Positions 33,683 to 42,174 of a stretch of 64,000 bases of DNA are shown in pieces. The notes under the pieces were generated by a model that was given only the letters and a program-made list of their open reading frames with translations, was not told where the DNA came from and did not search any database. Source of the DNA: Nannocystis punicea (GTDB lineage: Bacteria > Myxococcota_A > Polyangia > Nannocystales > Nannocystaceae); assembly GCF_026965555.1 (NCBI RefSeq), contig NZ_CP114040.1, positions 12,354,001-12,418,000 on the forward strand. Direction: 5' to 3'. A program made the translations under genes and the position numbers. The stretch's first letter is position 1; the number at the start of each line of letters is the position of its first letter.

Positions 33683-34348
33683 GCCGCGCCTGTCCTCACG
33701 GGCATGTCTCATCGGCCAGCCGATTCAGGCTGCCGAAGGAGACATGTCCCATCGGCCAGCCGAGGACATCCGCGACTGGGCGAACACGCTCGGCGGCCTC
33801 GGCCACCCGTCGGCGATCCCGGGCGCTGGAGAGCATGAGTCCCGAAGGACATGTCCCAACAGTCATGCGCCGTGGGTACGCACGCTGGCCCACCGCTGCG
33901 GACCCCGGCGCTGAACCACGCAGGTCCTTCGAGGCATGTCCCATCGACCGACTGCCGAGGCCGCCGACGTGGAACAAGCTCTTTCGCACATGTCCCACGA
34001 GACAGACACGTTCTCGGTGAGTGCTCGCTCAGCCGGCCACGTAGCCCCGGCCACGCCCCTCGTCGGCGATCCCGCTGGCCGGCACCGCCGTCGCACCTGT
34101 TTTTCAGACCAGGCCCTCATCCACGGCGAGGTTCGTCGCGTGCGCCGGAGCGAGCCGCAGGCGACCGAGCTCGACCGAGACCTGCCCCACCGGGCGGGCA
34201 GGCGGCCCGCTCCCTGCAGCTCGACGCCCCGGATCGGCGCGTGATCCGCGGACGTCTCGCCCGGCCCTCTTCCTTCCTTCGCTCGGCTCTCGGAAAAATC
34301 GTGCGGACGACCCGGAGGGTCGCTGGGCCGGGGCGGCCCGGCAGTCGA
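33683..34348. repeat. Non-coding cluster of palindromic elements and 40-bp direct repeats
   Basis: About 665 bp without a gene. A unit of CATGTC, a short spacer and ATCGGCCAGCCGA occurs at 33701-33723 and 33741-33763, with a degenerate third at 33933-33957. Further copies include an exact GGACATGTCC at 33847-33856, a CACATGTCCC half-site near 33988, and CCTGTTTTTCAGACCAGG near 34101. Confidence 0.7.
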
Positions 34349-34422
34349 TGCGCTCGGCAGGATTCGAACCTGCGGCCCTCGGGTTCGAAGCCCGATGCTC
34401 TATCCAGCTGAGCTACGAACGC
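34349..34422 (-). tRNA. tRNA-Arg (anticodon TCG)
   Basis: 74 nt, CCA not encoded. Acceptor GCGTTCG/CGAGCGC with one G-U pair, D arm AGCTCAGCTGGAT, anticodon loop CTTCGAA giving TCG (codon CGA), and T arm GCAGG-TTCGAAT-CCTGC. Confidence 0.95.
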
Positions 34423-34501
34423 GGCGGAGCCAGGATACCCGAACTCGCGCCGGGCGAAAAGCGCACGCGCGGCGCGCCGTGCATGGGCCATGCCGCCCTT
34501 T

Positions 34502-34507
34502 TATACT
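34502..34507 (+). promoter_or_regulatory. Possible -10 box of the subtilase gene
   Basis: TATACT sits 47 bp before the ATG in an otherwise GC-rich region just past the tRNA. No good -35 hexamer is visible at the right spacing, so an activator may be needed or the match may be chance. Confidence 0.3.
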
Positions 34508-34553
34508 GATGGACCTACTGACCGCCGGCCTCAGGCCCCTCCCAGGAGCACCC

Positions 34554-36422
34554 ATGCGTCTCGTCTCGGCCCTCTCGCGTCACCGCACCCTCCTTTCGGC
34601 CTCAGGCCTCGCCGCCGCCAGCGTCTGGTTGGCCGTCGAGCACCGTCCCAGCGACGATGGCGTGCGGGCCGCGGACATCACGCCCGTCGCTGTCACCGAC
34701 CTCGACGTCAGTGAGACCACCGGCGCCCTGCTCCTCGACCTCGTCGAGCCCGAGGACGGCGAGGGCGGCAGCGAGGCCGAGCTGCGCGCCCTGCTCGACA
34801 GCCTCGATCTCGCCTGGGAGCCGGCCGGCTTCTACAGCGAGGGCGAGCACCTCTTCCGCGTCGTCGGCGAGACCGACGAGCTGGCCGCGCTGCAAACCAC
34901 TCTCGCGAGCAACCCGCTGGTCGAGGTCGTCGAGCCCGAGCTCGTCTATCAGCTTGTCGGCGAAGTCGCCGCTTCCCCGCCCTCGAGTGAGCCCGCCGAC
35001 GAGCTCGAGCCGACCAAGGAACGCCGCCCGCGCTTCGAGCCCGACGACCCGATGTACAGCCGTCAGTGGCACATGCAGATGATCCACACGCCCGAGGCGT
35101 GGGGCGTCACCAAGGGCGAGGGCGTCATCGTCGCCGTCATCGACACCGGCGTCGCCTGGAAGGACCTGCCCGGCGTCGCCAAGCAGGTCCCCGACCTGGC
35201 AGGCACCGCCTTCACGCAGGGCGTCAGCTTCGTCCCCAACTCGCTCCCCGACGGCCTCGACGATCACCTCCACGGCACCCACGTCGCCGGCACGATCGCC
35301 CAGACCACCCACAACGCGCTCGGCGTGACCGGCGTCGCGTTCAAGAGCACGATCATGCCGCTCAAGGTGCTGTCCGGCGACGGCCGCGGCCAGATCCCCT
35401 GGATCGCCAACGCCATCCGCTACGCGGCCGACCACGGCGCCCAGGTCATCAACATGAGCCTCGGCGGGCCGATGCCCTCGAGCGTGCTGGCCAAGGCGAT
35501 CGACTACGCCAACAGCAAGGGCGTCACGGTCGTCTGCGCCGCCGGCAACGAGAGCCGCGGCCGCGTCGGCTGGCCGGCCTCCAACAACGGCTCGGTCGCC
35601 GTCGCCGCGGTCGACGCGATGGGCGTGCGCACCTGGTACTCGAATTGGGGCAAGGACCTCGACGTCTCGGCGCCCGGCGGCGACACGCGCGTCGACAAGA
35701 ACGGCGACGGCTACCCCGACGGCGTCCTGCAGAACACGATCCTCCTGCAGGACCCGCAGAAGAACGACTACATGTGGCTGCAGGGCACCTCGATGGCCTC
35801 GCCGCACGCCGCCGGCGTCGCCGCGCTGGTCGTCTCGCGCGGCGTCAACAACCCGCCCGAGGTCGAGCGGATCTTGAAGAAGACCGCGAAGCACCCCAAC
35901 AACATCGAGTGGGACAAGGAGTACGGCGCCGGCATCATCGACGCCGTGGCCGCCGTCGACGCGGCGATCGAGAGCTACCAGGTCGAGCGCGGCGGCCTGC
36001 TCGGCCTGCTCGGGCTCGGCGGCCTCGCCGGTCTCGGCCTCGCCGGCCTCGCTGGCCGACGCGCGCGCGTGGCTGCCTTTGCGAGCATGTTCCTCGGGGC
36101 AGGTCTCGCCGCGGGCGCGTTCGGCCTGGCGCCGATCGCCTACGCCGCGGCCGATCTCGCCGGCGCCACCGCCATCGGCTCGCCGATCTTCCTGTCGGCC
36201 CTGCTGCCCGTGCTGGCCACCCTGCTGCTCGTCGGCGTCCGTCCGCTCCGCGGCGTCCTCGTCGGCCTCAACCTCGGCTACGCCGCCCTGCTCCTCCACG
36301 GCGCGATCGTCCTGCCGACGCTGCTGAACGGCCTGCCCGGCGGCCCGACCATCGACCGCCTGTGGCTCGCCGCGCACGCCCTCGTGGCCCTCGCCCTCGC
36401 CCGCCGCGTCTCGCGGATGTGA
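34554..36422 (+). CDS. Subtilisin-like S8 serine protease with C-terminal membrane domain
   Basis: 622 residues from ATG 34554 with AGGAG six bases upstream. A signal or anchor helix (about 12-30) is followed by an inhibitor-type prodomain (about 40-140). The S8 catalytic domain (about 165-475) has an intact triad: D197 (AVIDTGV), H240 (HGTHVAGT), S413 (GTSMASPHAAGVA), plus the oxyanion Asn in AAGNES. The C-terminal 140 residues are Gly/Leu/Ala-rich, with about four or five predicted membrane helices and short Arg-rich loops, an unusual addition for a subtilase that would keep it in the membrane. A degenerate palindromic element (36085-36104) is read in frame between helices. Confidence 0.92.
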   Translation: MRLVSALSRHRTLLSASGLAAASVWLAVEHRPSDDGVRAADITPVAVTDLDVSETTGALLLDLVEPEDGEGGSEAELRALLDSLDLAWEPAGFYSEGEHLFRVVGETDELAALQTTLASNPLVEVVEPELVYQLVGEVAASPPSSEPADELEPTKERRPRFEPDDPMYSRQWHMQMIHTPEAWGVTKGEGVIVAVIDTGVAWKDLPGVAKQVPDLAGTAFTQGVSFVPNSLPDGLDDHLHGTHVAGTIAQTTHNALGVTGVAFKSTIMPLKVLSGDGRGQIPWIANAIRYAADHGAQVINMSLGGPMPSSVLAKAIDYANSKGVTVVCAAGNESRGRVGWPASNNGSVAVAAVDAMGVRTWYSNWGKDLDVSAPGGDTRVDKNGDGYPDGVLQNTILLQDPQKNDYMWLQGTSMASPHAAGVAALVVSRGVNNPPEVERILKKTAKHPNNIEWDKEYGAGIIDAVAAVDAAIESYQVERGGLLGLLGLGGLAGLGLAGLAGRRARVAAFASMFLGAGLAAGAFGLAPIAYAAADLAGATAIGSPIFLSALLPVLATLLLVGVRPLRGVLVGLNLGYAALLLHGAIVLPTLLNGLPGGPTIDRLWLAAHALVALALARRVSRM

Positions 36423-37173
36423 TCCGCCGCGCGCCCTCGAAGCCCGCGCCTGCCCTCGCGCCGGCGCGGGCTTCGCACGTCGCAACCGCGACCAGGTCCC
36501 CATCGCGAAGCACGTCCAGGGACGTGCTTCTCGACATGCTGCAGACGACGCGCCGCGATGCCCGAGCGTCTGCATGACGTGCTCCGCTCCGTCTCCCGGA
36601 ACCTGCGGGCGTCCCTCCTGCGTCGCAGACACTCCGCTTGAGGCACTCCCGGCCGCGCCGCAGCGATCTGCACTCGCATCGCCTCGTCACGCTGCAACGA
36701 GGCGCAGCTCCGTCGCTAAAACCTCTTCCCGATCAGACGAGTGACGCATCACGCTTCCTGGCGCGGACGACTCCGCGGCGCGACTTGGGTGCCGTAGCAG
36801 ATCGACTCGCGCTCCCACGTGTTGCCGCCGACAAGCCCGCTGACAACTTCAACTCGTGCTCCCGTAGTCGGTTCGAGTGACGCACTCCGCCTGACGCTGA
36901 GCCGCAGCGGATCGCAGCGGACGAGCTGCGAAGGTTGGGCGAGCTCCGCGATACAGCCCCTCGGCGGCTCCCGCTCCCACTTCGAATCGCTCGCATCCGC
37001 ACTTCCCTGGCGCGTCGATCGGCCTCCTCACGCGTGGTGTGAGCCAGGATCACGGTCTCGCGAGCGGACTCGGCCGGTCCCTTGTCGGCCCGCCAGCGGG
37101 CTCAATTCCTCAAAGCGCATCCCCCGCACTTCGTAGATGATCGGCGCGCAGGCCGCGCGAGCGGAATCAATCC
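36423..37173. other. Non-coding stretch between subtilase and bfd
   Basis: About 750 bp. Contains one imperfect hairpin (CACGTCCAGGGACGTG, 36513-36528) and is otherwise without recognisable genes, RNA genes or repeats. Its GC content looks lower than that of neighbouring genes, suggesting non-coding or decayed sequence. Confidence 0.5.
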
Positions 37174-37188
37174 TGAAAATCACTTTCA
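37174..37188. promoter_or_regulatory. Candidate Fur box 1
   Basis: TGAAAATCACTTTCA matches the 7-1-7 Fur consensus (TGATAATnATTATCA) at 11 of 14 informative positions by hand count. It lies about 100 bp upstream of bfd. Confidence 0.55.
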
Positions 37189-37236
37189 AACTCCTTGCGA
37201 TCCGACCCGGAGGTAGGCACCCTGAGAGTGTCTTTC

Positions 37237-37251
37237 TGACAATGAATTTCA
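37237..37251. promoter_or_regulatory. Candidate Fur box 2
   Basis: TGACAATGAATTTCA also matches the 7-1-7 consensus at 11 of 14 positions, 35 bp before the bfd start and 63 bp from box 1. Two such AT-rich sites in a GC-rich genome directly upstream of iron-storage genes make chance unlikely. Confidence 0.6.
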
Positions 37252-37285
37252 ACGCCATCGTCAGGACCAGGACGCGTACGCCATC

Positions 37286-37498
37286 ATGATCGTCTGTCTG
37301 TGCAAGGGTGTCTCGTGTCGCACGATCCTCGCCGAGGCTCGCCGAGGGGCCTGCACGCTGAAGCAGATCCGGCAGACCTGCCAGGCGGGTACGGGATGCG
37401 GTGCGTGCGTCCAGCAGATCCGGCAGCTGCTCGAGAGCGCCGCGCCGGCCCGGCACGAGCATCACAGCGGCAGCGTCGGCGGCGGCGAAGCGACCTGA
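37286..37498 (+). CDS. bfd: Bacterioferritin-associated ferredoxin
   Basis: 70 residues. The four [2Fe-2S] ligands of Bfd are at the same positions as in the E. coli protein (C4, C6, C38, C41), within a BFD-like helix-turn-helix fold. Bfd donates electrons to bacterioferritin to release stored iron, and the bfr gene follows 155 bp downstream. The last 15 residues are a His/Gly-rich extension. Two Fur-box-like sites upstream predict induction by iron starvation, although bfr itself is often regulated the other way. The last four codons and stop are part of a 65-bp duplication that continues downstream. Confidence 0.93.
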   Translation: MIVCLCKGVSCRTILAEARRGACTLKQIRQTCQAGTGCGACVQQIRQLLESAAPARHEHHSGSVGGGEAT

Positions 37499-37606
37499 GG
37501 CATCGCGCCGAAGTTGAAGGTCTTTTTCACGGCGACGACGTCGACGGCAGCGAAGCGACCTGAAGGGCCGCGCCGCCGCCGAAGTTGAACGTCTTTTTCA
37601 CCGCGG
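37485..37606. repeat. 65-bp duplication of the bfd tail
   Basis: Unit 1 (37485-37549) starts with the last codons and stop of bfd; unit 2 (37550 to about 37606) repeats them (GCGAAGCGACCTGA) and the following GCGCCG-CGAAGTTGAA-GTCTTTTTCAC. The second GTCTTTTTCAC ends about 45 bp before bfr. The units are not coding beyond the first. Confidence 0.8.
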
Positions 37607-37653
37607 CGCTACTGCCGGCGGGCTGCGTGAGCCCGTGCTAGCGTGCGCCCACG

Positions 37654-38118
37654 ATGAAGGGCAACGACAAGATCCTCCACGCGCTCAATGACGTGCTGAC
37701 AGCCGAGCTGACGGCGATCAATCAGTACTTCATCCACGCGAAGATGTGCAAAAACTGGGGCTACAACAAGATCGCCCACAAGGTCCGCGCCGAGTCGATC
37801 GACGAGATGAAGCACGCCGACGACCTCATCGAGCGAATCCTCTTCCTCGATGGGATCCCGAACGTTCAGCGCTACAACAAGGTCACCGTGGGCGAGTCGG
37901 TGAAGGAGCAGTTCGAGCTCGACCTCAAGCTCGAATACGACGCCGTCCAGCGCTTCAACACCTGCATCGCCCTCTGCCGCGACCTCGGCGACAACGCCAC
38001 CCGCGAGCTGCTCGAGCGCATGCTGATCTCCGAGGAGGAGCACGTCGACTGGCTCGAGACCCAGCTCGGCCTGATCCAGGCGCTGGGCGAGCCGATGTAC
38101 TGCGCCCAGCAGCTGTGA
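37654..38118 (+). CDS. bfr: Bacterioferritin
   Basis: 154 residues, the usual Bfr length. Heme ligand M52 and ferroxidase ligands E18, E51 and H54 are at the family's standard positions, and the later E94 and E127/H130 equivalents are visible (LEYDAVQRFN, ISEEEHVDW). It forms a 24-mer shell that oxidises and stores iron and binds heme between subunits. Paired with bfd upstream. Immediately downstream is the array of about 80-bp palindrome-containing repeats. Confidence 0.96.
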   Translation: MKGNDKILHALNDVLTAELTAINQYFIHAKMCKNWGYNKIAHKVRAESIDEMKHADDLIERILFLDGIPNVQRYNKVTVGESVKEQFELDLKLEYDAVQRFNTCIALCRDLGDNATRELLERMLISEEEHVDWLETQLGLIQALGEPMYCAQQL

Positions 38119-38147
38119 CCGCCGCGCCTGACTTCGGGGGCACTTCT

Positions 38148-38800
38148 CGGCTGTCCTGAAGGTCAGCCGAGAACTCACCTCCGAAACGGGTCTCTCTGCG
38201 GCCCGCAGCGCCGACCAACCGGCTGTCCTGAGGGACAGCCACAGTCTTGCCAATGAGACCCCTTGCGGGCCTCTCTGCGGCTCGCACCGCCGGCCGACCG
38301 GCCGTCCTGAGGGACAGCCACGGCCTCGCCATCGAGCCCCTGTTGCGGGCCTCTCTGCGGCTCGCACCGCCGGTCGACCGGCTGTTCTGAGGGACAGCTA
38401 TTATCTCGCCATCGAGCTTCCTTTGCGGCCTCTCTGCGGCTCGCACCGCCAGCCGGCCGGCTGTCCTGAGGGACAGCTATGATCTCGCCATCGAGACCCC
38501 TTTGCGGCCTCTCTGCGGCTCGCACCGCCGGCTGACCGGCTGTCCTGAGGGACAGCCACGGTCTCGCTATCGAGCCCCCTGTTGCGGGCCTCTCTGCGGC
38601 TCGCACCGCCAGCCGACCGGCTGGGCTCGCATCTCCGGCCGGCCGGCCGTCCTGAGGGACAGCCACGGTCTCGCTATCGAGCCCCTGTTGCGGGCGGCCC
38701 GGATCGCCGATCGGCTGTCCTGAGGGACAGCCACGTTCTCGCCATCGAGACCTCTGTTGCGGGCCTCTCTGCGGCTCGCACCGCCGACCAGCCGGCAAGG
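38148..38800. repeat. Satellite-like tandem array of about 80-bp units built on the palindromic element
   Basis: Seven copies of the core (CTGTCCTGAGGGACAG and close variants) start near 38223, 38302, 38381, 38461, 38539, 38647 and 38714, preceded by a diverged one at 38149. Each is followed by a conserved block including CTCGCCATCGAG and CCTCTCTGCGGCTCGCACCGCC. Unit lengths are mostly 79-80 bp, with one longer and one shorter, so they do not keep a reading frame. The block ends with a unit lacking the core (38759-38800). It lies just after bfr. Confidence 0.88.
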
Positions 38801-38883
38801 CTCCTGCTCTCACTCTGCCGTGGGCTGCGTCGACAGCTCCGCAGGCGAGCGCCGCGAGAGACCTGTGTAGCAAACGCCATTGG

Positions 38884-38899
38884 CTGTCCTTCGGGACAG
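38884..38899. repeat. Dispersed palindromic element with TTCG loop
   Basis: CTGTCC-TTCG-GGACAG; as RNA this is a C(UUCG)G tetraloop hairpin, an exceptionally stable form. A degenerate partner (CTGTCCTTCGAGGCAG) lies at about 38951-38966. Confidence 0.75.
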
Positions 38900-39080
38900 G
38901 CGATGTCGACCGTTCGCCCCGCCGGCGAGCGCCTGGATGCTCAAGAACACCGCCTGTCCTTCGAGGCAGCCGATGCCGCTCTCCGTTGGCGAGGACATGT
39001 GCCCAAGGGGAGCTTGCTGGACTCCTGGCTCAGGAGCCCAGCTCGGGCCCCCATGCTCGCCCGCCTTGCGCGGGACAGCC

Positions 39081-39977
39081 TCACTTCTTCGCTTCGGCGG
39101 GCCCCTTGGCGTCCGCCTTCGTGTCGGACCCCTTGGCATCCGCCTTCGCGTCGGGCGCCTTCGCGTCCGCCGGCGGCTCGGAGCCCGGCAGGGGGAACTT
39201 CGTCTCGTCGACCGGCACGTTGAGCTCGAGCTTGGTGGTAACCGTCTTGAGCTTCTGCAGCTTCATGTCGGCGACTTGCTCGAACGCGAACCACACGCCG
39301 TCTTGCTCGCGGTAGTCGGACAGCGTCACCTCGACGGGGATCTCGCCCATCGAGCTGAACTGCTTGAGGCGCTGCGAGACCACGCGGTTGTCGCCGAGGT
39401 CGATGCGCAGGGTCACCGTGTTGCCCGACTTGCTGGCGGTCAGCGTCACCTCGGCGAACTTCTTGCCGCCGACCTCCTCGATTTTGGTCGTCTCGGCCTT
39501 GTCGAAGAAGCGCTTCCAGTCGTGGGCGATGTTCAGCGAGGCGCCCATCTCGTTCATCGCCGCCTCTTTGCCCGTCAGCTCGCGCAGGCCCTGGATCGGG
39601 TCGAGCGTCCACAGCTTGCCGGCCTTGCCGCCGCCGGTAGTCACGCCCACGCCCGGCAGCGTGACCTCCATATAGAAATCGTCGCCCTTCGACCACGTCT
39701 TGCCGGCGCCGGAGATCCCCGCCCCCAGGATCTCGACCTGCATCTCCTGATAAAAGCTCTTGATCGCGTCGAGCTTGGCCGCGCCTCCGCTCGCCTCGAC
39801 CACCTTGGCCAGCAGCTCCGCCGCGTCGGGCAGATTATTGGCCGGGGGCACTACCTCGGCCGACTTCGTCTCGGTCGCCGGCGTCGCCTTGGTCGCCTCG
39901 GCCTTCTTCGCCTCGCCGCCGTCGCACCCGCCGAGAGCCATCAGGGCGGTCAGACACAGGACTTGCAGCCGTCGCAT
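39081..39977 (-). CDS. Putative LolA-fold-like lipoprotein
   Basis: 298 residues from ATG 39977, chosen for AGGAG eight bases upstream; the in-frame ATG further upstream lies inside a palindromic element. The lipobox LMALGGC gives a lipidated Cys near residue 18. After an Ala/Lys/Thr-rich linker, a domain (about 50-245: GGAAKLDAIKSFYQEM, DFYMEVTLPG, ITLRIDLGDNRVVSQ-like strands) resembles the beta-barrel half-shell of LolA/LolB or DUF4292 proteins. The C terminus is an Asp/Ala/Lys repeat (DAKAPDAKADAKG). Same strand as the S41 gene 25 bp upstream, so probably in that operon. Function unknown; lipid or lipoprotein handling is possible. Confidence 0.82.
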   Translation of the reverse strand: MRRLQVLCLTALMALGGCDGGEAKKAEATKATPATETKSAEVVPPANNLPDAAELLAKVVEASGGAAKLDAIKSFYQEMQVEILGAGISGAGKTWSKGDDFYMEVTLPGVGVTTGGGKAGKLWTLDPIQGLRELTGKEAAMNEMGASLNIAHDWKRFFDKAETTKIEEVGGKKFAEVTLTASKSGNTVTLRIDLGDNRVVSQRLKQFSSMGEIPVEVTLSDYREQDGVWFAFEQVADMKLQKLKTVTTKLELNVPVDETKFPLPGSEPPADAKAPDAKADAKGSDTKADAKGPAEAKK

Positions 39978-40002
39978 GCGGATAGCTCCTTGGGACATGT
40001 TC

Positions 40003-41433
40003 TCAGGGACTGGTGGCGTCGAAGGCCGCCACCGCGGCGGCCAGCACCGGATCGCGGCCGGCCACGAAGTCGGCGCGGGTCTCGACGGCGGTGATGTCGG
40101 GGCGGACGCCGTCGCCCTCGGCGACCGTGCCCTTGGCCGAGTGGTAGTCGCCGACGACGTATTGCAGCAGCGCGCCGTTGTCGAGCCGCTCGATCAGCGA
40201 CGGCAGCGCCGCGCCGGCCGAGGCGCGCGCACCGGCCACGCGCACGCGGCCGAGGTCGCGCAGCCCGGCGGCGAAGATCTCCGACGTGCTCGCCGTGCCC
40301 TCGTCGACCAGCACGATCACCGGCCCCGCGAACGCGCCCGGATCGCCGGCCACGTTGAACTCCTGGGCGAACTCGCGGAACTGCAGCTTGCCGAGGCTAC
40401 CTGACTCTTGGAGCAGGAGGCGCGCGACCGGGATCGACATCGCCCCGACGCCGCCGGGGTTGCCCCGCAGGTCGAGCACCAGCGCCTCCATGCCCTGCCC
40501 GCGCAGGTCCGTCATCGCTGCCTTCACGCGCTCGACCATCGGCAACATCCAGTAGTTGAACGCGATGTAGCCGACCTTCTTCTTGCTGCCCTCGCTGGGG
40601 AGCATGCGGTGTTCGACGGTGGTCGGCAGGTCGCGCAGGTTGCCGAGCGACACCAGCTCGCCGGACGGCGTGACACAGGCGACCTCCTTCGTCACCTCGG
40701 CGTCCTGGGCGCGGGGGTCAAGATACGTCAGGCTGCGCTTTTGGCCAGGTTGGCAGGACAGCGCCCGGCCCGCCTCGAACGCCGCGTGGTAAGCGACCTC
40801 GCCGGGTCGCATCGCCTCGCTGCGCGCCCGCTCGATCAGCGACTCGGCGGTCCTGTCGCCGATCTTCACCAATGCCGCGCCGGCGGGCACGCCGCTGGCG
40901 ACGCCGCCGACCTTCGGGTCGACGACCACGAGCTGCTCGCCGATCATGCGCACGTTCACCGGCACACGCGCCGGGCCGCCGGCCCTGTCCTCGGGCTCCC
41001 CGCCGCCGAACGGAGGCACCACCTTGAAGTGACTCTGCCCGAGCGTCTCGAGCAGGTCGTTCATCACCTTGTAGGCTGCCGGCGCGTCGGCCACCGTCGT
41101 GAGCTTGGCGCCGTACTCCGCGCGCAGCGCCGGCCAGTCCTTGCAGGCCAGAGTCGGGTCGAAGTGCTTCTCGAGCACCGTCCGCCACACCCGCTCGAAC
41201 GTCGGTGTGTACGGCGTCTCGGGCAACGGCGGCAGCGTCGCCGGGTCGAGCCCTGCCCAGCTGCGGCAGGTCTCGCCTGCGGGCGGGGCCGTCGCCTCGC
41301 TGGCCTTGGCGGGCGGTGTGGCGACCGCAGGCGCGTCCTGGGAAGTCGGCGCCGCCTTCCCGGACGTCGTTTGTTGGCCGCACGCGCAGACGAGCGCCAC
41401 GGCTGCGGCGCTCACCGACCTGGGGAAGCGCAT
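40003..41433 (-). CDS. S41-family peptidase-like lipoprotein lacking the catalytic Lys
   Basis: 476 residues from ATG 41433. The signal ends in a lipobox-like VCAC (C18). A helical cap and PDZ-like region (about 120-215) precede the S41 core (LVLDLRGNPGGVGA). The nucleophile region is present as EGTASTSEIFAAG, but where active enzymes have GKG about 25 residues later this protein reads GARASAGAALPS, so the general-base Lys is missing. It may be an inactive binding homologue or use another base. It lies 4 bp after a Crp/Fnr regulator and 25 bp before a lipoprotein gene, suggesting one regulated operon. A degenerate palindromic element lies near 40741-40756. Confidence 0.87.
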   Translation of the reverse strand: MRFPRSVSAAAVALVCACGQQTTSGKAAPTSQDAPAVATPPAKASEATAPPAGETCRSWAGLDPATLPPLPETPYTPTFERVWRTVLEKHFDPTLACKDWPALRAEYGAKLTTVADAPAAYKVMNDLLETLGQSHFKVVPPFGGGEPEDRAGGPARVPVNVRMIGEQLVVVDPKVGGVASGVPAGAALVKIGDRTAESLIERARSEAMRPGEVAYHAAFEAGRALSCQPGQKRSLTYLDPRAQDAEVTKEVACVTPSGELVSLGNLRDLPTTVEHRMLPSEGSKKKVGYIAFNYWMLPMVERVKAAMTDLRGQGMEALVLDLRGNPGGVGAMSIPVARLLLQESGSLGKLQFREFAQEFNVAGDPGAFAGPVIVLVDEGTASTSEIFAAGLRDLGRVRVAGARASAGAALPSLIERLDNGALLQYVVGDYHSAKGTVAEGDGVRPDITAVETRADFVAGRDPVLAAAVAAFDATSP

Positions 41434-41437
41434 CGGC

Positions 41438-42145
41438 TCACTCGTAGGTCACGCGCTCGAGGGCGTTGAGATCGAGGACCACGATCTCCTGGCGGCTGAG
41501 GCTCAGGATCCCCTCGCGCTGCATGCGATTGAGGGCCCGCGAGATCTCCTCTCGAACGGTGCCCAGACGGGCCGCAACGGTGTTCATGTCGAGCTGCCGC
41601 GGGATCACGCACGGCTTGCCGGGCTCGGCCCCGGCGCGCATCGCCAGGGACAGCAGGAAGGACGCGAGGCGGCGCTCGACTGACCGAAGGGACAGGTCGA
41701 GCACCAGGTCGATCAGGCGGTTGGCGCGGAACGCCATGTGCCGCATCAGCGCGAACGCCAGCGGCTGCGAACGCCCTATAAGCGAGATCACAGGGTCCGT
41801 CTCGAACTGCCACGCCTCCGAGTCGAGCATGGCGAAGGCCGAGGCCGCGCACTGGACGTCACGCGGCAGGAAGCCCTCGCCGATCAGCTTCCCGGGCTCC
41901 GCGAGGTAGAGGATCTGCTCGCGCCCTTCCGAGGAGATGAGACTCAGCTTGAATTCGCCCGACTTCACCACGAACAGGCCGGGACCTGGCTCACCTCGGC
42001 GGAAAACTGAGCGTTTGCGCTTCACCTCGACGAGGTTCGCGCCGAGACATAGCTCGGTCATGGTCTCTTCTGGGACCTGGTCCCAACCGGCGTAGCGCAG
42101 CAGCGCCTGGCGGACTTGTTCGACTTCCGCGCCCTCGATCGGCAT
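41438..42145 (-). CDS. Crp/Fnr-family transcription regulator
   Basis: 235 residues from ATG 42145. The N-terminal cyclic-nucleotide-binding-type beta roll (about 30-120: RGEPGPGLFVVKSGEFKL, GEGFLPRD) and long dimer helix lead to a C-terminal winged helix (about 165-230) with MNTVAARLGTVREEISRALNRMQREG as helix-turn-helix. There is no N-terminal Cys cluster, so it is not a classical oxygen-sensing Fnr. The full cAMP phosphate-binding signature is not clear, so the ligand is uncertain. First gene of an apparent three-gene operon with the S41-like and LolA-like lipoproteins, divergent from a roadblock-like gene. Confidence 0.9.
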   Translation of the reverse strand: MPIEGAEVEQVRQALLRYAGWDQVPEETMTELCLGANLVEVKRKRSVFRRGEPGPGLFVVKSGEFKLSLISSEGREQILYLAEPGKLIGEGFLPRDVQCAASAFAMLDSEAWQFETDPVISLIGRSQPLAFALMRHMAFRANRLIDLVLDLSLRSVERRLASFLLSLAMRAGAEPGKPCVIPRQLDMNTVAARLGTVREEISRALNRMQREGILSLSRQEIVVLDLNALERVTYE

Positions 42146-42174
42146 GGCGCAAGTGTAGCCGTTTTGCGCTCATG

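Noticed and set aside
38148..38800. CRISPR-like array of palindromic repeats at roughly regular spacing
   Set aside because: The sequences between the palindromes are near-identical to each other rather than unique, the spacing is about 60 bp, and no cas gene is present. It is a tandem repeat of a longer unit.
38175..38873. Minus-strand frame through the tandem array as a repeat protein
   Set aside because: Units are mostly 79-80 bp with two exceptions, so each shifts frame relative to the last. Several frames stay open only because of high GC.
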